A stretch of DNA of 64,000 nt, taken from Stomorhina lunata (taxonomy: Eukaryota > Arthropoda > Insecta > Diptera > Rhiniidae). The stretch is from contig OW121740.1 of NCBI GenBank assembly GCA_933228675.1, positions 7,257,442 to 7,321,441 on the forward strand, given 5' to 3'. Position 1 is the stretch's first letter, and each line of letters starts with the position of its first letter. Below, piece after piece: positions 21,461 through 33,740 of this stretch. A program made the position numbers and the translations under genes. The notes under the pieces were generated by a model, which was not told the origin of the DNA, did no database searches, and worked only from the letters and a program-made list of their open reading frames with translations.

Positions 21461-22735
21461 TCAGATTTGTAAACTATAAAGATTTAATATTGAAACCTTT
21501 GTTGAAATTTTGTCGTACAAAATGTATACATTCTTCTCGTTATCTAATTAGAGATAAAGGGGCTGGTTAGTCTGTATCTTAGTCTATGTCACGGACTAGA
21601 CCTAATTGGTCATATGTCCTCTAATAAAACTGAAATTGTCTTTAAACTTCTCTTTTTTATCTTCTCTGTAAAATGCAGTCTAAATTAACCATAATTTGTT
21701 TTTGGCTCATTGTATAATTTTATCATAAAATATTCAGTTTTCACTCATTCAATTTTAATGTTCATGTTATTTAATCATTAGTTCCTGTGGAATAACAATG
21801 AATATAGTAATAATCGAGAATCAAACACAAGCCACCAAATGAACATAAAAATTAAATTAATTTTATCACACATTTAACAGATGAAAGCAGCCACCCGGAG
21901 CGAGAGCATCACAGGAAACTATGAGACAAAAGATGGAAAAGGATTTACCAAGGAAAAACCTCAATATCAGTCATTTCATTCATTCATTGACTTTTCAGTC
22001 AGAAAAATCACATTTCAAAATTTTTAAACAATAAATGAAATGTGTGAACAAATCTTGTTATTTTACACGAATCAGTCACGTTAGGAAGTAGGTAGCAAGA
22101 GTGTGTGGGGGGAAGTGGGTGGCAAGTGTGTAGGTATATGTGGGTTTCAGTGTATGAGTTTGTAAGATAACACATGCATACAAACATTTTGTTAAAGTTA
22201 GTGAAATCATGAAAATTGGTTTCAAATTATAATAGTTGACAATTTTTCTGGCATCTTTGTTATATCAAGGATAATTTTAAAGGGAAGATATAACCACAAA
22301 AATTCTGCTGAAGCTTACAAATGATGTGGTTGGGTTTTTTTTTAGCATTCATATCATTTTATTACACAAATCAGTGTAATAAACTATTTTAAGGTTTTGA
22401 AATAAATTTTCAAAATTTATTCAAACTTTTAACTTTTGACAAGGTAATAGGTTATAGAAAGATTGGTAGAATAACACAACTTGTTTCAGCTTATGTTAAT
22501 ATTTTTGTTAATTTATTTAAACATGAAGATTATATAAATTTTCCCACAAAAATTTAATTTTAAACTTCTCATCGTTTTCTTACTTAAGCCATCCTTTTCT
22601 CCCAAATACAAAATTGTTTTCTCAAGATATTTTCCCGTTGATTTCAGTCTTGAAATGTGCTTCACTAGATAACATTTGGCATGTACAGACATTTTACCAT
22701 ATATCCCTTTTCACACTTCTAATTTTCCTAAAATA
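21461..22735. other. Spacer without recognised gene
   Basis: No gene seen. A GT-rich patch near 22,100-22,165 is the only compositional feature. Confidence 0.45.
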
Positions 22736-23457
22736 AACGTTAAATGTCAAAGATTTTACTGCTTAATCCTTAAAAGGGTAACACCACAAAATAATGGTTT
22801 GTTTTGTGGCAAATAATCAAGAATTTCATTTAAATTTTCTTGGGGAAATTAGGAAAGAAAGATCAACTTAACAGCGTATAAAATAATCAGACATTTATAT
22901 ACAAATTTGATTTAAAAATCTCAAACATTTTGAAGATTATTTGGGTTTTAATTAGCAGAAGAAAATATTTTTTACTTTAAAAATGCTAAAATTTGGGAAT
23001 TTACTTCAACATTTTTAAGGCTTATTTCTTATTTTGTAAGGGTTTTAGCTTAATATTAGAACTGCTTAACATTTTCATTAAAAATACAAAGAAAAACCAA
23101 AAAATTTGAAAATTCAAGATTTCAAGAATCGGTGGCGTATGATTTATATCAATTATGACTTATTTTACAAAATTTATCATAACTTTTCTATTTTAAGAAG
23201 ACTTTTCAAAGTTTAACAGATTTTGGAAAGACAACAATTCTATCTTCAAATTTATTTAGAAGTTATTCAATATTTTAAATTTAAAAGATACTAAAAAACT
23301 CAGCAAAAATTTTAAAATTGAAAATTATTTTACAAAATTAATCATAACTTTTTATATTTTAAAAGAAATTCCAAAAATTTTCATCTTTTTTAAAAGGCAA
23401 CAGTTCCATCTTTAAAATTTTTCGAAAATATTTAAAAACGTTTCGAATTTTCTTAGG
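22736..23457 (-). repeat. Duplicated module (partner of 25.3-25.8 kb)
   Basis: Landmarks include AAAGATTTTACTG, CTTAATCCTTAAAA, ATGGTTTGTTT(A/T)GTGGCAAA, TTGGGTTTTAATTAGCA and TTTTGTAAGG(A/G)TTTTAGCT, then a minus-strand box-like sequence at 23,136. The same landmarks occur in the same order at 25,310-25,770. It also contains the stretch (AGTTCCATCTTTAAAATTT, 23,402) that is repeated 490 bp downstream inside the next array. Confidence 0.75.
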
Positions 23458-24972
23458 AAAATCAATTTTTCTATAGAAAAATTTTCAGATCAAAAATGTT
23501 TTCTATAGAAAATTTTTCACATAAAACAATTTTCTATAGAAAATTGTTCACATAAAAAAATTTTCTATAGAAAATTTTTCACATAAAAAATTTTTCTATG
23601 GAAAATTTTTCACATAAAAAAATTTTCTATAGAAAATTTTTCACATAAAAAATTTTTCTATAGAAAATTAAAAAATTTTTCTATAGAAAATTTTTCGCAC
23701 AAAAAAATTTTCTATAGAAAATTTTTCACATAAAAAATTTTTCTATGGAAAATTTTCACATAAAAAATTTTTCTATAGAAAATTTTTCACATAAAAAATT
23801 TTTCTATAGAAAATTTTTCACATAAAAAATTTTTCTATAGAAAATTTTTCACATAAAAAATTTTTCTATAGAAAATTTTCACATACAAAATAGTTCCATC
23901 TTTAAAATTTTTCGAAAATATTTAAAAATGTTTCGAATTTTCTTAGGCAAATCAATTTTTCTATAGAAAATTTTTCACATAAAAAATGTTTCTATAGAAA
24001 ATTTTTCACATAAAAAATTTTTCTATAGAAAACTTTTCACATAAAAAATGTTTCTATAGAAAAATTTTTACATATAAAATTTTTCTATAGAAAATTTTTC
24101 ACATAAAAAATGTTTCTATAGAAAACTTTTCACATAAAAAATTTTTCTATAGAAAATTTTTTACATAAAAATTTTTTCTATAGAAAATTTTTCACATAAA
24201 AAATTTTTCTATAGAAAATTTTTCACACAAAAAATTTTTCTATAGAAAATTTTTCACATACAAAAATTTTTCTATAGAAAATTTTTCACATAAAAAATTT
24301 TTCTATAGAAAATTTTCACATAAAAAATTTTTCTATAGAAAATTTTTCACATAAAAAATTTTTCTATAGAAAATTTTTCACATAAAAAATTTTTCTATAG
24401 AAAATTTTTCACATAAAAAATTTTTCTATAGAAAATTTTTCACATAAAAAATTTTTCTATAGAAAATTTTTCACATAAAAAATTTTTCTATAGAAAATTT
24501 TTCATATTAAAATTTTTTCTGTAGAAAATTTAAAATTTAAAAAATATTTCTATAGGAAACTTTTCATATAAAAAACTTTCTGTACAAAATTTTTCATATA
24601 AAAAATTTTTCTTTAGAAAATTTTTCATATAAAAAATTTTTCATATAAAAAATTTTTCTATAGAAAATTTTTCATATAAATTTTTTATTTTTTTTTCAAT
24701 ATAGAAAATTTTTTTATATGAAAAATTTTGTATAGAAAAATTTTTTATAGGAAAAATTTTTTATATGAAAAATTTTCTACAGAAAAATTTGTTATATGAA
24801 AAATTTACTACAGAAAAATTTTTTATATGTAAAATTTTCTACAGAAAAATTTTCTACAGAAAAATTTTCTACAGAAAAAATTTTAATATGAAAAATTTTC
24901 TATAGAAAAATTTTTTATGTGAAAAGTTTTCTATAGAAAATTTTTCTATAGAAAATTTTTCATATAAAAAAG
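23458..24972 (-). repeat. 31-mer array, CACAT subfamily
   Basis: The units combine TTTTTCTATAGAAAA with TTTTTCACATAAAAAA, 31 bp. A block of non-satellite flank (AGTTCCATCTTTAAAATTT and following text) recurs at 23,892, 490 bp after its first appearance at 23,402, so the array edge was itself tandemly duplicated. From about 24,690 to 24,960 the orientation switches to units with TATATGAAAAATTTTCTACAG. The array ends at the 12-mer remnant. Confidence 0.9.
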
Positions 24973-25175
24973 TCTTAGTCTGTCTTAATATCTATTTTAG
25001 TCTTAGTCATGTTATAAAAAAAATATTGAATAATTGTTGATGGTGGCGTATGATTAATATTAATTATGACTTACTTTATATTTTCGACCATATTTTTCTT
25101 ATTTTTGATCGGATTTTTAAGTTTTTGGATGTTTTCGATAGAAAGTGCTTCTAGTTTTAATTCTTAAGTTCTTGA
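24973..25175 (-). repeat. 12-mer remnant plus box-family module
   Basis: GTCTTAGTCTGTCTTAATATC and related text form a short 12-mer remnant right after the 31-mer array. A minus-strand box follows at 25,047-25,064 and then the same module text as at 21,280-21,420. Confidence 0.75.
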
Positions 25176-25309
25176 AGAAATAAAGCTTAACTCAAGAAGT
25201 TCAAGAATCTTTTTAAATTTAAATTTTCAGTAAAAATTTTAAAACTTTGCCATAAATTGAAGATTTATTTATTTTTACAAATTTAATTATATAAAAATAA
25301 ACCTTAATA

Positions 25310-25790
25310 CCTAAGATTTTACCGTTAAATCCTTAAAGGATCAAACCGCAATAGCATGGTTTGTTTAGTGGCAAAATTTTAAGAGCTTTCTTTTTGAATA
25401 AGAAAAGAAAGATTTTTTTTTTACTAAAAATAAAATAATTTTACATTAACATTTAAATTTGACATAAGAATTTCTGAGATTTCTATGATTACTTGGGTTT
25501 TAATTAGCAAACGAAAAAAAATTAAATTTAAAAGTCCTCAAATCTACAGAATTTGTTTCAAAAATTTTGGAGCTTGATTCTTCTTTTGTAAGGATTTTAG
25601 CTAATTATTACAATTATAAAAAATTTGAATTGAAAAGTCAAATGAAAAATACAAATTTTAAAAATTCAAATTATAAATAGAAGGTGGAGTATGATTCATA
25701 TTAATTAAGACTTATTTTACAATTTTTTTAATAACTCTTCCATTTTAAGTTCAATTTAAAAAATTCAAAATCATTTTAAAAGAAAACATT
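25310..25790 (-). repeat. Duplicated module (partner of 22.7-23.4 kb)
   Basis: Shares GATTTTAC(C/T)G, TTAAATCCTTAAAGG, CATGGTTTGTTTAGTGGC, TTGGGTTTTAATTAGCA and a decayed box (GAGTATGATTCATATTAATT, 25,687) with the module at 22.7-23.4 kb. Its distance from the preceding box module is shorter than in the other copy, so the first copy carries extra sequence or this one has a deletion. Confidence 0.75.
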
Positions 25791-27000
25791 TCAAACCTTA
25801 ATAATATTAAGAAATCATTTAATTTGTTCTTCTTAAAAAATATTTGTTAAGCCCTCAACTCCCAAATTTAATTTTTTACTTAAAATTCTTAAATTTTCCA
25901 CTTAATTAAAGAATTTTTTAATATTACCTAAATAAACTTAACATTAAAAATCTTACCTTAAACTCCCATTACAGGTGTCTTGAAACCTTAAATTGTTTTC
26001 CTCATTTTTATCCACCTGAAATAAAACAGAAAGATATAAATATTTTTCTGTTACTTTTCTCACATATAAACTCGAACATATTTTTCATGTTAATGTTGCC
26101 ATGATGTGGCAAATATGAAGTAATTTCAACAAATTTAATCACTGATGTGTAAAAGATGTTTGTATTTTCTGCATATTTTTCACTTTCTCGAGTGCCCAAA
26201 CTCGAGAGTATGAACAAAAAAATAAGTTCCTTAGAACAAACAGAACCTAAACTAAATTAAAACAAAGTAATTTAGTCTCTATGGTTTTGCATAATATTAT
26301 ATTTTTTTTTTATTTTCGCATGTAAATTTGTAACAAATTTTACTTTCTATGTTTTTCTCTTTAGAAAAAAAAACAGAAAAACTGTAACATTTGCTGAATC
26401 ATTTCCACTGAACTAAATGAAAATAATTTAATTCAACATGAGTCGTCGTCTCATAGAAAAAGTTTTTCTTCGACATTAAGTATTTGAAAACTAGTTTTTG
26501 TACGATTTTCGTTTTTTCTTTTTTTTTTGCAAAAAAAAATTCAAATGAAATGTTCGTTGGCACAAAATTAGGTTACAATTTCGAAATCATCATAAATCAT
26601 TTTCAATTTCAGTTAACATTAATACGAATCATTCATTCGTTCATTATATCATTCAGTCTTTCATTTAATTTTGCGAAATGTTAAAGTTTTTTTTTTTTAC
26701 TATTTTGCGAACTTAAATGGGAATAACAATTTTTAATTAAGAAATGACAAATTATCTAAATAAATGATTAAAATATAAATGACAAGATATGGAAAATTTA
26801 CTTAAATATGAAAATCATTAAGATCCCTCAGGCGAATGAGCGATATTGCAGATTTTAAGCAAATACAAGAAAATAATATAATAATATTCCATATGTGATT
26901 TTAGCAAATTAAGAAGAAATTTTGTCGAATTAAATGAAAAATTTGAAATTAAGATAAAAAAATACTTCGCATTTAAATCATTTTTTAATCACATATTTTA
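25791..27000. other. Spacer without recognised gene
   Basis: AT-rich, no domain-bearing frame. Short open frames at 26,008-26,217 (minus) and 26,484-26,684 (plus) have no recognisable features. Confidence 0.45.
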
Positions 27001-27002
27001 TC

Positions 27003-27234
27003 AGTATAAGCCACAGTCAGTTTTAGTAAATTATCCGTTTTAGTATTTGTACCAGTATCAGTATTAATATCTGTATCAGTAATGAGAATAGGTATCAGTA
27101 TTAATATCATTCTAAGCGTAAGTACTAGTATTAGTATCAGTAGTAGTTTCAGTACAATATCAGTATTAGTATTAAAATCAGTATTGGTACTAGTATCAGT
27201 ATAAGTTACAGTAGTACCAGTATATGTAGCAGTA
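27003..27234 (+). repeat. Degenerate AGTATY hexamer tract
   Basis: Irregular AGTATT / AGTATC / AGTACC units run directly into the pure TTAGTC array. They look like a decayed relative or precursor of that hexamer. Confidence 0.75.
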
Positions 27235-28793
27235 TTAGTCTTAGTCTTAGTCTTAGTCTTAGTCTTAGTCTTAGTCTTAGTCTTAGTCTTAGTCTTAGTC
27301 TTAGTCTTAGTCTTAGTCTTAGTCTTAGTCTTAGTCTTAGTCTTAGTCTTAGTCTTAGTCTTAGTCTTAGTCTTAGTCTTAGTCTTAGTCTTAGTCTTAG
27401 TCTTAGTCTTAGTCTTAGTCTTAGTCTTAGTCTTAGTCTTAGTCTTAGTCTTAGTCTTAGTCTTAGTCTTAGTCTTAGTCTTAGTCTTAGTCTTAGTCTT
27501 AGTCTTAGTCTTAGTCTTAGTCTTAGTCTTAGTCTTAGTCTTAGTCTTAGTCTTAGTCTTAGTCTTAGTCTTAGTCTTAGTCTTAGTCTTAGTCTTAGTC
27601 TTAGTCTTAGTCTTAGTCTTAGTCTTAGTCTTAGTCTTAGTCTTAGTCTTAGTCTTAGTCTTAGTCTTAGTCTTAGTCTTAGTCTTAGTCTTAGTCTTAG
27701 TCTTAGTCTTAGTCTTAGTCTTAGTCTTAGTCTTAGTCTTAGTCTTAGTCTTAGTCTTAGTCTTAGTCTTAGTCTTAGTCTTAGTCTTAGTCTTAGTCTT
27801 AGTCTTAGTCTTAGTCTTAGTCTTAGTCTTAGTCTTAGTCTTAGTCTTAGTCTTAGTCTTAGTCTTAGTCTTAGTCTTAGTCTTAGTCTTAGTCTTAGTC
27901 TTAGTCTTAGTCTTAGTCTTAGTCTTAGTCTTAGTCTTAGTCTTAGTCTTAGTCTTAGTCTTAGTCTTAGTCTTAGTCTTAGTCTTAGTCTTAGTCTTAG
28001 TCTTAGTCTTAGTCTTAGTCTTAGTCTTAGTCTTAGTCTTAGTCTTAGTCTTAGTCTTAGTCTTAGTCTTAGTCTTAGTCTTAGTCTTAGTCTTAGTCTT
28101 AGTCTTAGTCTTAGTCTTAGTCTTAGTCTTAGTCTTAGTCTTAGTCTTAGTCTTAGTCTTAGTCTTAGTCTTAGTCTTAGTCTTAGTCTTAGTCTTAGTC
28201 TTAGTCTTAGTCTTAGTCTTAGTCTTAGTCTTAGTCTTAGTCTTAGTCTTAGTCTTAGTCTTAGTCTTAGTCTTAGTCTTAGTCTTAGTCTTAGTCTTAG
28301 TCTTAGTCTTAGTCTTAGTCTTAGTCTTAGTCTTAGTCTTAGTCTTAGTCTTAGTCTTAGTCTTAGTCTTAGTCTTAGTCTTAGTCTTAGTCTTAGTCTT
28401 AGTCTTAGTCTTAGTCTTAGTCTTAGTCTTAGTCTTAGTCTTAGTCTTAGTCTTAGTCTTAGTCTTAGTCTTAGTCTTAGTCTTAGTCTTAGTCTTAGTC
28501 TTAGTCTTAGTCTTAGTCTTAGTCTTAGTCTTAGTCTTAGTCTTAGTCTTAGTCTTAGTCTTAGTCTTAGTCTTAGTCTTAGTCTTAGTCTTAGTCTTAG
28601 TCTTAGTCTTAGTCTTAGTCTTAGTCTTAGTCTTAGTCTTAGTCTTAGTCTTAGTCTTAGTCTTAGTCTTAGTCTTAGTCTTAGTCTTAGTCTTAGTCTT
28701 AGTCTTAGTCTTAGTCTTAGTCTTAGTCTTAGTCTTAGTCTTAGTCTTAGTCTTAGTCTTAGTCTTAGTCTTAGTCTTAGTCTTAGTCTTAGT
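27235..28793 (+). repeat. Pure (TTAGTC)n hexamer array, about 260 copies
   Basis: About 1,559 bp of TTAGTC repeats without a single mismatch on reading. The right edge returns to AGTATTAGTATAAT. TTAGTC equals one half of the TTAGTCTATGTC 12-mer used elsewhere in the window. The perfect homogeneity means recent expansion or an assembly product; the true length may differ. Confidence 0.97.
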
Positions 28794-29110
28794 ATTAGTA
28801 TAATAATATTATTATCATAATTTTGTAAATTTTTTAAATTTGAGATTTAAAGTGCTTAAAAAAACATATTGGACGACCTTCGTATGTTAAATCAATACAT
28901 CAAATTACGTTTTTGAGAAAAGAATCCTTATTATCTTTGCAAAGCATTTGCATTACCTAAAAAAAAGAGTTACCCTAAAAATTAATTAATCCATTGAAAG
29001 GTGTAACATGACGTATGACTAATTTTAATTCTGACTTATTTTACTAAAATCTCCATAACTTCTTCATTATGCAATTTATTTATTAACTTTTGTATTTATT
29101 CAAAATACAA
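28794..29110 (-). repeat. Right flank of hexamer array with decayed box copy
   Basis: A box-like sequence ACGTATGACTAATTTTAATT lies at about 29,011 on the minus strand, followed by GACTTATTTTACTAAAAT, as in the 36.7 and 41.6 kb modules. Confidence 0.6.
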
Positions 29111-30165
29111 AAGTTAAGCTGCTTTCATTTCGTCTTTCCTTTACATAATTTAAAAACCCTTTCTATACAAAAATTCCTAGAAAATAGCTCTCAAATCCAC
29201 AAAAATTTAATTAAATTTCAATATGCCAACATATCTCTTCTATCTATTGTAGTCGAACATTTCATTTTCTTATTATTTATCTTCATTCTACATTTCAACA
29301 TCTGAATTAAATTTTAACTCATAATTGAGTTGTTGTATTTGTTGAAAACTAAGTATATTTTTGTGTGTGTTTTTGTTGTTTAAACCATTATAAATCATTT
29401 AAAAACAAATATATCTTTAGCATCTTTAACATAAATATCAGTTTTTCACAAAAAGAAAAAATAAAAATAATAACTCACTTTCGAATGAATTTATAAACGA
29501 ATGAATATCTTTTTTAGAATCTAACCACAAATACTGAAATTCCGAAAAAAAGAAAAAACACACACACACAGATAAACACAGATGAAAACTGACAAAAGAA
29601 TATAAAACTGCTGGAAACATTTGAATAAACTTTCCAGGGGGTTTTACTGAAGGGAGGAAATGATGATGACGATGATAAATACTCATATCTCATCATAACA
29701 ACATTTAGGTTTTAGTCAATACAAAAAAAAAAGAAAAATATTTAAATAAATAAATGGATGTATGTAAATTCTCTATATGTATTTATGTGAAAACAAATAT
29801 TTCTAGAATTTATATATGTTTGAATATGAAAGTGTGCGAATGTATATGTATATCCTGTACAAGATCCTGTGGAAACATTAAAAACTCTTTGGCAAGATAG
29901 TAAGAAGAATGAAAAAAAACATAACTTTCTCCCTTTCTTTTGTGTTTGTGCTACTAAAGCTCTGCAAGGACCTGGTGATATATCATCAACATGAAAAGTG
30001 ACACAAATTTAAACACCACATTTACAACAATTTATATCCGACTGGATATGGATGGATGTATGTACTTGAAAGTTTTTAGTTCGAAACTAAAATTTATTGT
30101 AATACATCAAAATAAGAGACAGTGATTTCTGGCGAAATTTTCCGAAAAGATGATTAGTTAAGGTG
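29111..30165. other. Spacer without recognised gene
   Basis: No convincing coding sequence. Contains A-rich tracts, a short CA run near 29,559-29,568 and GATGAT repeats near 29,660. Confidence 0.45.
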
Positions 30166-30605
30166 GATTACCATTACGTATGATTGATAATAATTATGAG
30201 ATAATTTGTTATAATTATAACAAATTTGCTTAATAACTATCTTTATTAAACTAGTTATTCAAATAACACATAGTTACTTTTAGTATTACTATTATAATCT
30301 GTATTAGTATAAGTGCCAGTATAAGTCTTAATAGCACTTAAGTACCAGAGTCAGTACATTTATTAGTATCAGTATTACTATCAGTATTTGTCAAGTATAA
30401 TTATCAGTATAAGGATCAATGTTAGTTTCAGTATAAGTAACAGTATTAGTATTATTATCAGTATCAAAAAAGGTATCAGTTAAAATATTAAAATCTGGAT
30501 TAGGTCAGTTTAGTATCAGTTTTATTAATAGTATTAGTATCATTATTAGTATTATTACTTGTATCATTAGTCTATACCAAGTATATACTTGTATTGGTTT
30601 CAGAA
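30166..30605 (-). repeat. Decayed box copy and degenerate AGTATY tract
   Basis: A minus-strand box variant CGTATGATTGATAATAATTA is at 30,177. From about 30,265 an irregular AGTATT / AGTATC / CAGTAT tract runs up to the next 31-mer array. A similar tract precedes the hexamer array at 27,235. Confidence 0.65.
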
Positions 30606-30609
30606 TTAC

Positions 30610-31448
30610 TATTTTCTATAGAAAATTGTTCATATAAAATATTTTTCTATAGAAAATTTTTCTATAGAAAATTTTCTGCATATTTTTCATATAAAAATTT
30701 TTCTATAAAATGTTTTTCATATAAAAAATTGTTCTATAGAAAATTTTTCATATAAAAAATTTTTCAACAGAAAAATTTTTATATAAAAAATTTTTCAATA
30801 GAAAATTTTTTCATATAAAAAATTTTCTATTGAAAATTATTTATACATCAAATTTTTCACATAAAAATTTTTTCTATAGAAAATCTTTCAAATAAGAAAT
30901 TTTCTATAGAAAATCTTTCCAATAAAAATTTTTTCTATAGAAAATTTTTCATATAAAAAATTTTTCTATGTAAAATTTTTCATATAAAAAATTTTTCTTT
31001 AGAAAAAATTTTTCATATAAAAAATTTTTCTATAGAAAATTTTTCATATAAAAAATTTTTCTATAGAAAATTTTTCATATAAAAAATTTTTCTATAGCAA
31101 AATTTTTCTATAGACAATTATTCATATAAAAAACATTTCTTTTGAAAATTTTTCATATACAAAATTTTTCTTTTGAAAATTTTTCATATCAAAAATTAAA
31201 GTTCTATAGAAAATCTTTCATATAAAAAGTTTTTCTATAGAAAATTTTTCTACAGAAAATTATAAAAAATTTTTCTATAGACAATTTTTCATATAAAAAA
31301 ATTTTTTTATAAAAAATTTTATATAGAAAATTTTTCATATAAAAAATTTTTCGATATAAAAAATTTTCCTAGAGAAAATTTTTCACATAAAAAATGTTTC
31401 TATAGAAAATTTTTCATATAAAAAATTTTTCTATAGAAAATTTTTCAT
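30610..31448 (-). repeat. Degenerate 31-mer array
   Basis: Irregular units of TTTTTCTATAGAAAA and TTTTTCATATAAAAAA with many indels. The array runs without a gap into the 12-mer array, sharing ATAG at the junction (31,447-31,450). Confidence 0.9.
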
Positions 31449-33740
31449 AGTCTTAGTCTACGCCAGTGTCTATGTCTTAGTCTATATCTTAGCCTATGTC
31501 TTAGCCTATGTCTTAGTCTATATCTTAGTCTATGTCTTAGTCTATGTCTAAGTCTATGTCTTAGTCGATGTCTTAGTCTATAACTTAGTTTATGTCTTAG
31601 TCTATGACTTAGTCTATGTCTTAGTCTATGTCCTAGTCTATGCCTTAGTCTATGTTTTAGTCTATGTCTTAGTCTATGTCTTAGTCTATGGCTTAGTCTA
31701 TGATTTAGTCTATGTCTTAGACTATGTCTTAGTCAATGCCTTTGTCTATGTCTTAGTCTATGTCTTAGTCTATGTCTTAGTCTATGTCTTAGTCTATGTC
31801 TTAGTCTACGTCTTAGTCTATGTCTTAGTCTATGTCTTAGTCTATGTCTTAGTCTATGTCTTAGTCTATGTTTTAGTCTATGTCTTAGTCTATGTCTTAG
31901 TCTATGTCTTAGTCTATGTCTTAGTCTATGTCTTAGTCTATGTCTTAGTCTATGTCTTAGTCTATGTCTTAGTCTATGTCTTAGTCTATGTCTTAGTCTA
32001 TGTCTTAGTCTATGTCTTAGTCTATGTCTTAGTCTATGTCTTAGTCTATGTCTTAGTCTATGTCTTAGTCTATGTCTTAGTCTATGTCTTAGTCTATGTC
32101 TTAGTCTATGTCTTAGTCTATGTCTTAGTCTATGTCTTAGTCTATGTCTTAGTCTATGTCTTAGTCTATGTCTTAGTCTATGTCTTAGTCTATGTCTTAG
32201 TCTATGTCTTAGTCTATGTCTTAGTCTATGTCTTAGTCTATGTCTTAGTCTATGTCTTAGTCTATGTCTTAGTCTATGTCTTAGTCTATGTCTTAGTCTA
32301 TGTCTTAGTCTATGTCTTAGTCTATGTCTTAGTCTATGTCTTAGTCTATGTCTTAGTCTATGTCTTAGTCTATGTCTTAGTCTATGTCTTAGTCTATGTC
32401 TTAGTCTATGTCTTAGTCTATGTCTTAGTCTATGTCTTAGTCTATGTCTTAGTCTATGTCTTAGTCTATGTCTTAGTCTATGTCTTAGTCTATGTCTTAG
32501 TCTATGTCTTAGTCTATGTCTTAGTCTATGTCTTAGTCTATGTCTTAGTCTATGTCTTAGTCTATGTCTTAGTCTATGTCTTAGTCTATGTCTTAGTCTA
32601 TGTCTTAGTCTATGTCTTAGTCTATGTCTTAGTCTATGTCTTAGTCTATGTCTTAGTCTATGTCTTAGTCTATGTCTTAGTCTATGTCTTAGTCTATGTC
32701 TTAGTCTATGTCTTAGTCTATGTCTTAGTCTATGTCTTAGTCTATGTCTTAGTCTATGTCTTAGTCTATGTCTTAGTCTATGTCTTAGTCTATGTCTTAG
32801 TCTATGTCTTAGTCTATGTCTTAGTCTATGTCTTAGTCTATGTCTTAGTCTATGTCTTAGTCTATGTCTTAGTCTATGTCTTAGTCTATGTCTTAGTCTA
32901 TGTCTTAGTCTATGTCTTAGTCTATGTCTTAGTCTATGTCTTAGTCTATGTCTTAGTCTATGTCTTAGTCTATGTCTTAGTCTATGTCTTAGTCTATGTC
33001 TTAGTCTATGTCTTAGTCTATGTCTTAGTCTATGTCTTAGTCTATGTCTTAGTCTATGTCTTAGTCTATGTCTTAGTCTATGTCTTAGTCTATGTCTTAG
33101 TCTATGTCTTAGTCTATGTCTATGTCTATGTCTATGTCTATGTCTATGTCTTAGTCTATGTCTTAGTCTATGTCTTAGTCTATGTCTTAGTCTATGTCTT
33201 AGTCTATGTCTTAGTCTATGTCTTAGTCTATGTCTTAGTCCATGTCTTAGTCTATGTCTTAGTCTATGTCTTAGTCCATGTCCTAGTCTATGTCTTAGTC
33301 TATATCTTAGTCTATGTCTTAGTCTATGTCTTAGTCTATGTCTTAGTCTATGTGTTCGTCTATGTCTTAGTCTATGTCTTAGTCTATGTCTTAGTCTATA
33401 TCTTAGTCTATGTCTTAGTCTATGTCTTAGTCTATGTCTTAGTCTATGTGTTAGTCTATGTCTTAGTCTATGTCTTAGTCTATGTGTTAGTCTATGTCTT
33501 AGTCTATGTCTTAGTATATGTCTTAGTCTATGTTTTAGTCTATGTCTTAGTCTATGTCTTAGTCTATGTGTTAGTCTATGTCTTAGTCTATGTCTTAGTC
33601 TATGTCTTAGTCTATGTCTTAGTCTATGTCTTAGTCTATGTCTTAGTCTATGTCTTAGTCTATATCTTAGTATATGTCTTAGTCTATGTCTTAGTCTATG
33701 TCTCAGCCTACGCCTTAGTTTATGACATAGTATATGTGTA
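31449..33740 (+). repeat. 12-mer array TTAGTCTATGTC, + orientation
   Basis: About 2.3 kb of 12-bp repeats. Both edges carry point variants, while about 31,875-33,114 is uninterrupted and identical. At 33,115-33,150 the unit is replaced by pure TATGTC hexamers, showing slippage of one half-unit. The VLVY-repeat open frame at its right end is a product of the stop-free 12-mer frame. Confidence 0.97.

Noticed and set aside
27235..28793. TTAGTC array as a telomeric repeat
   Set aside because: It is interstitial and flanked by decayed hexamers. Flies lack the TTAGG telomere repeat, and TTAGTC is better explained as half of the local 12-mer.
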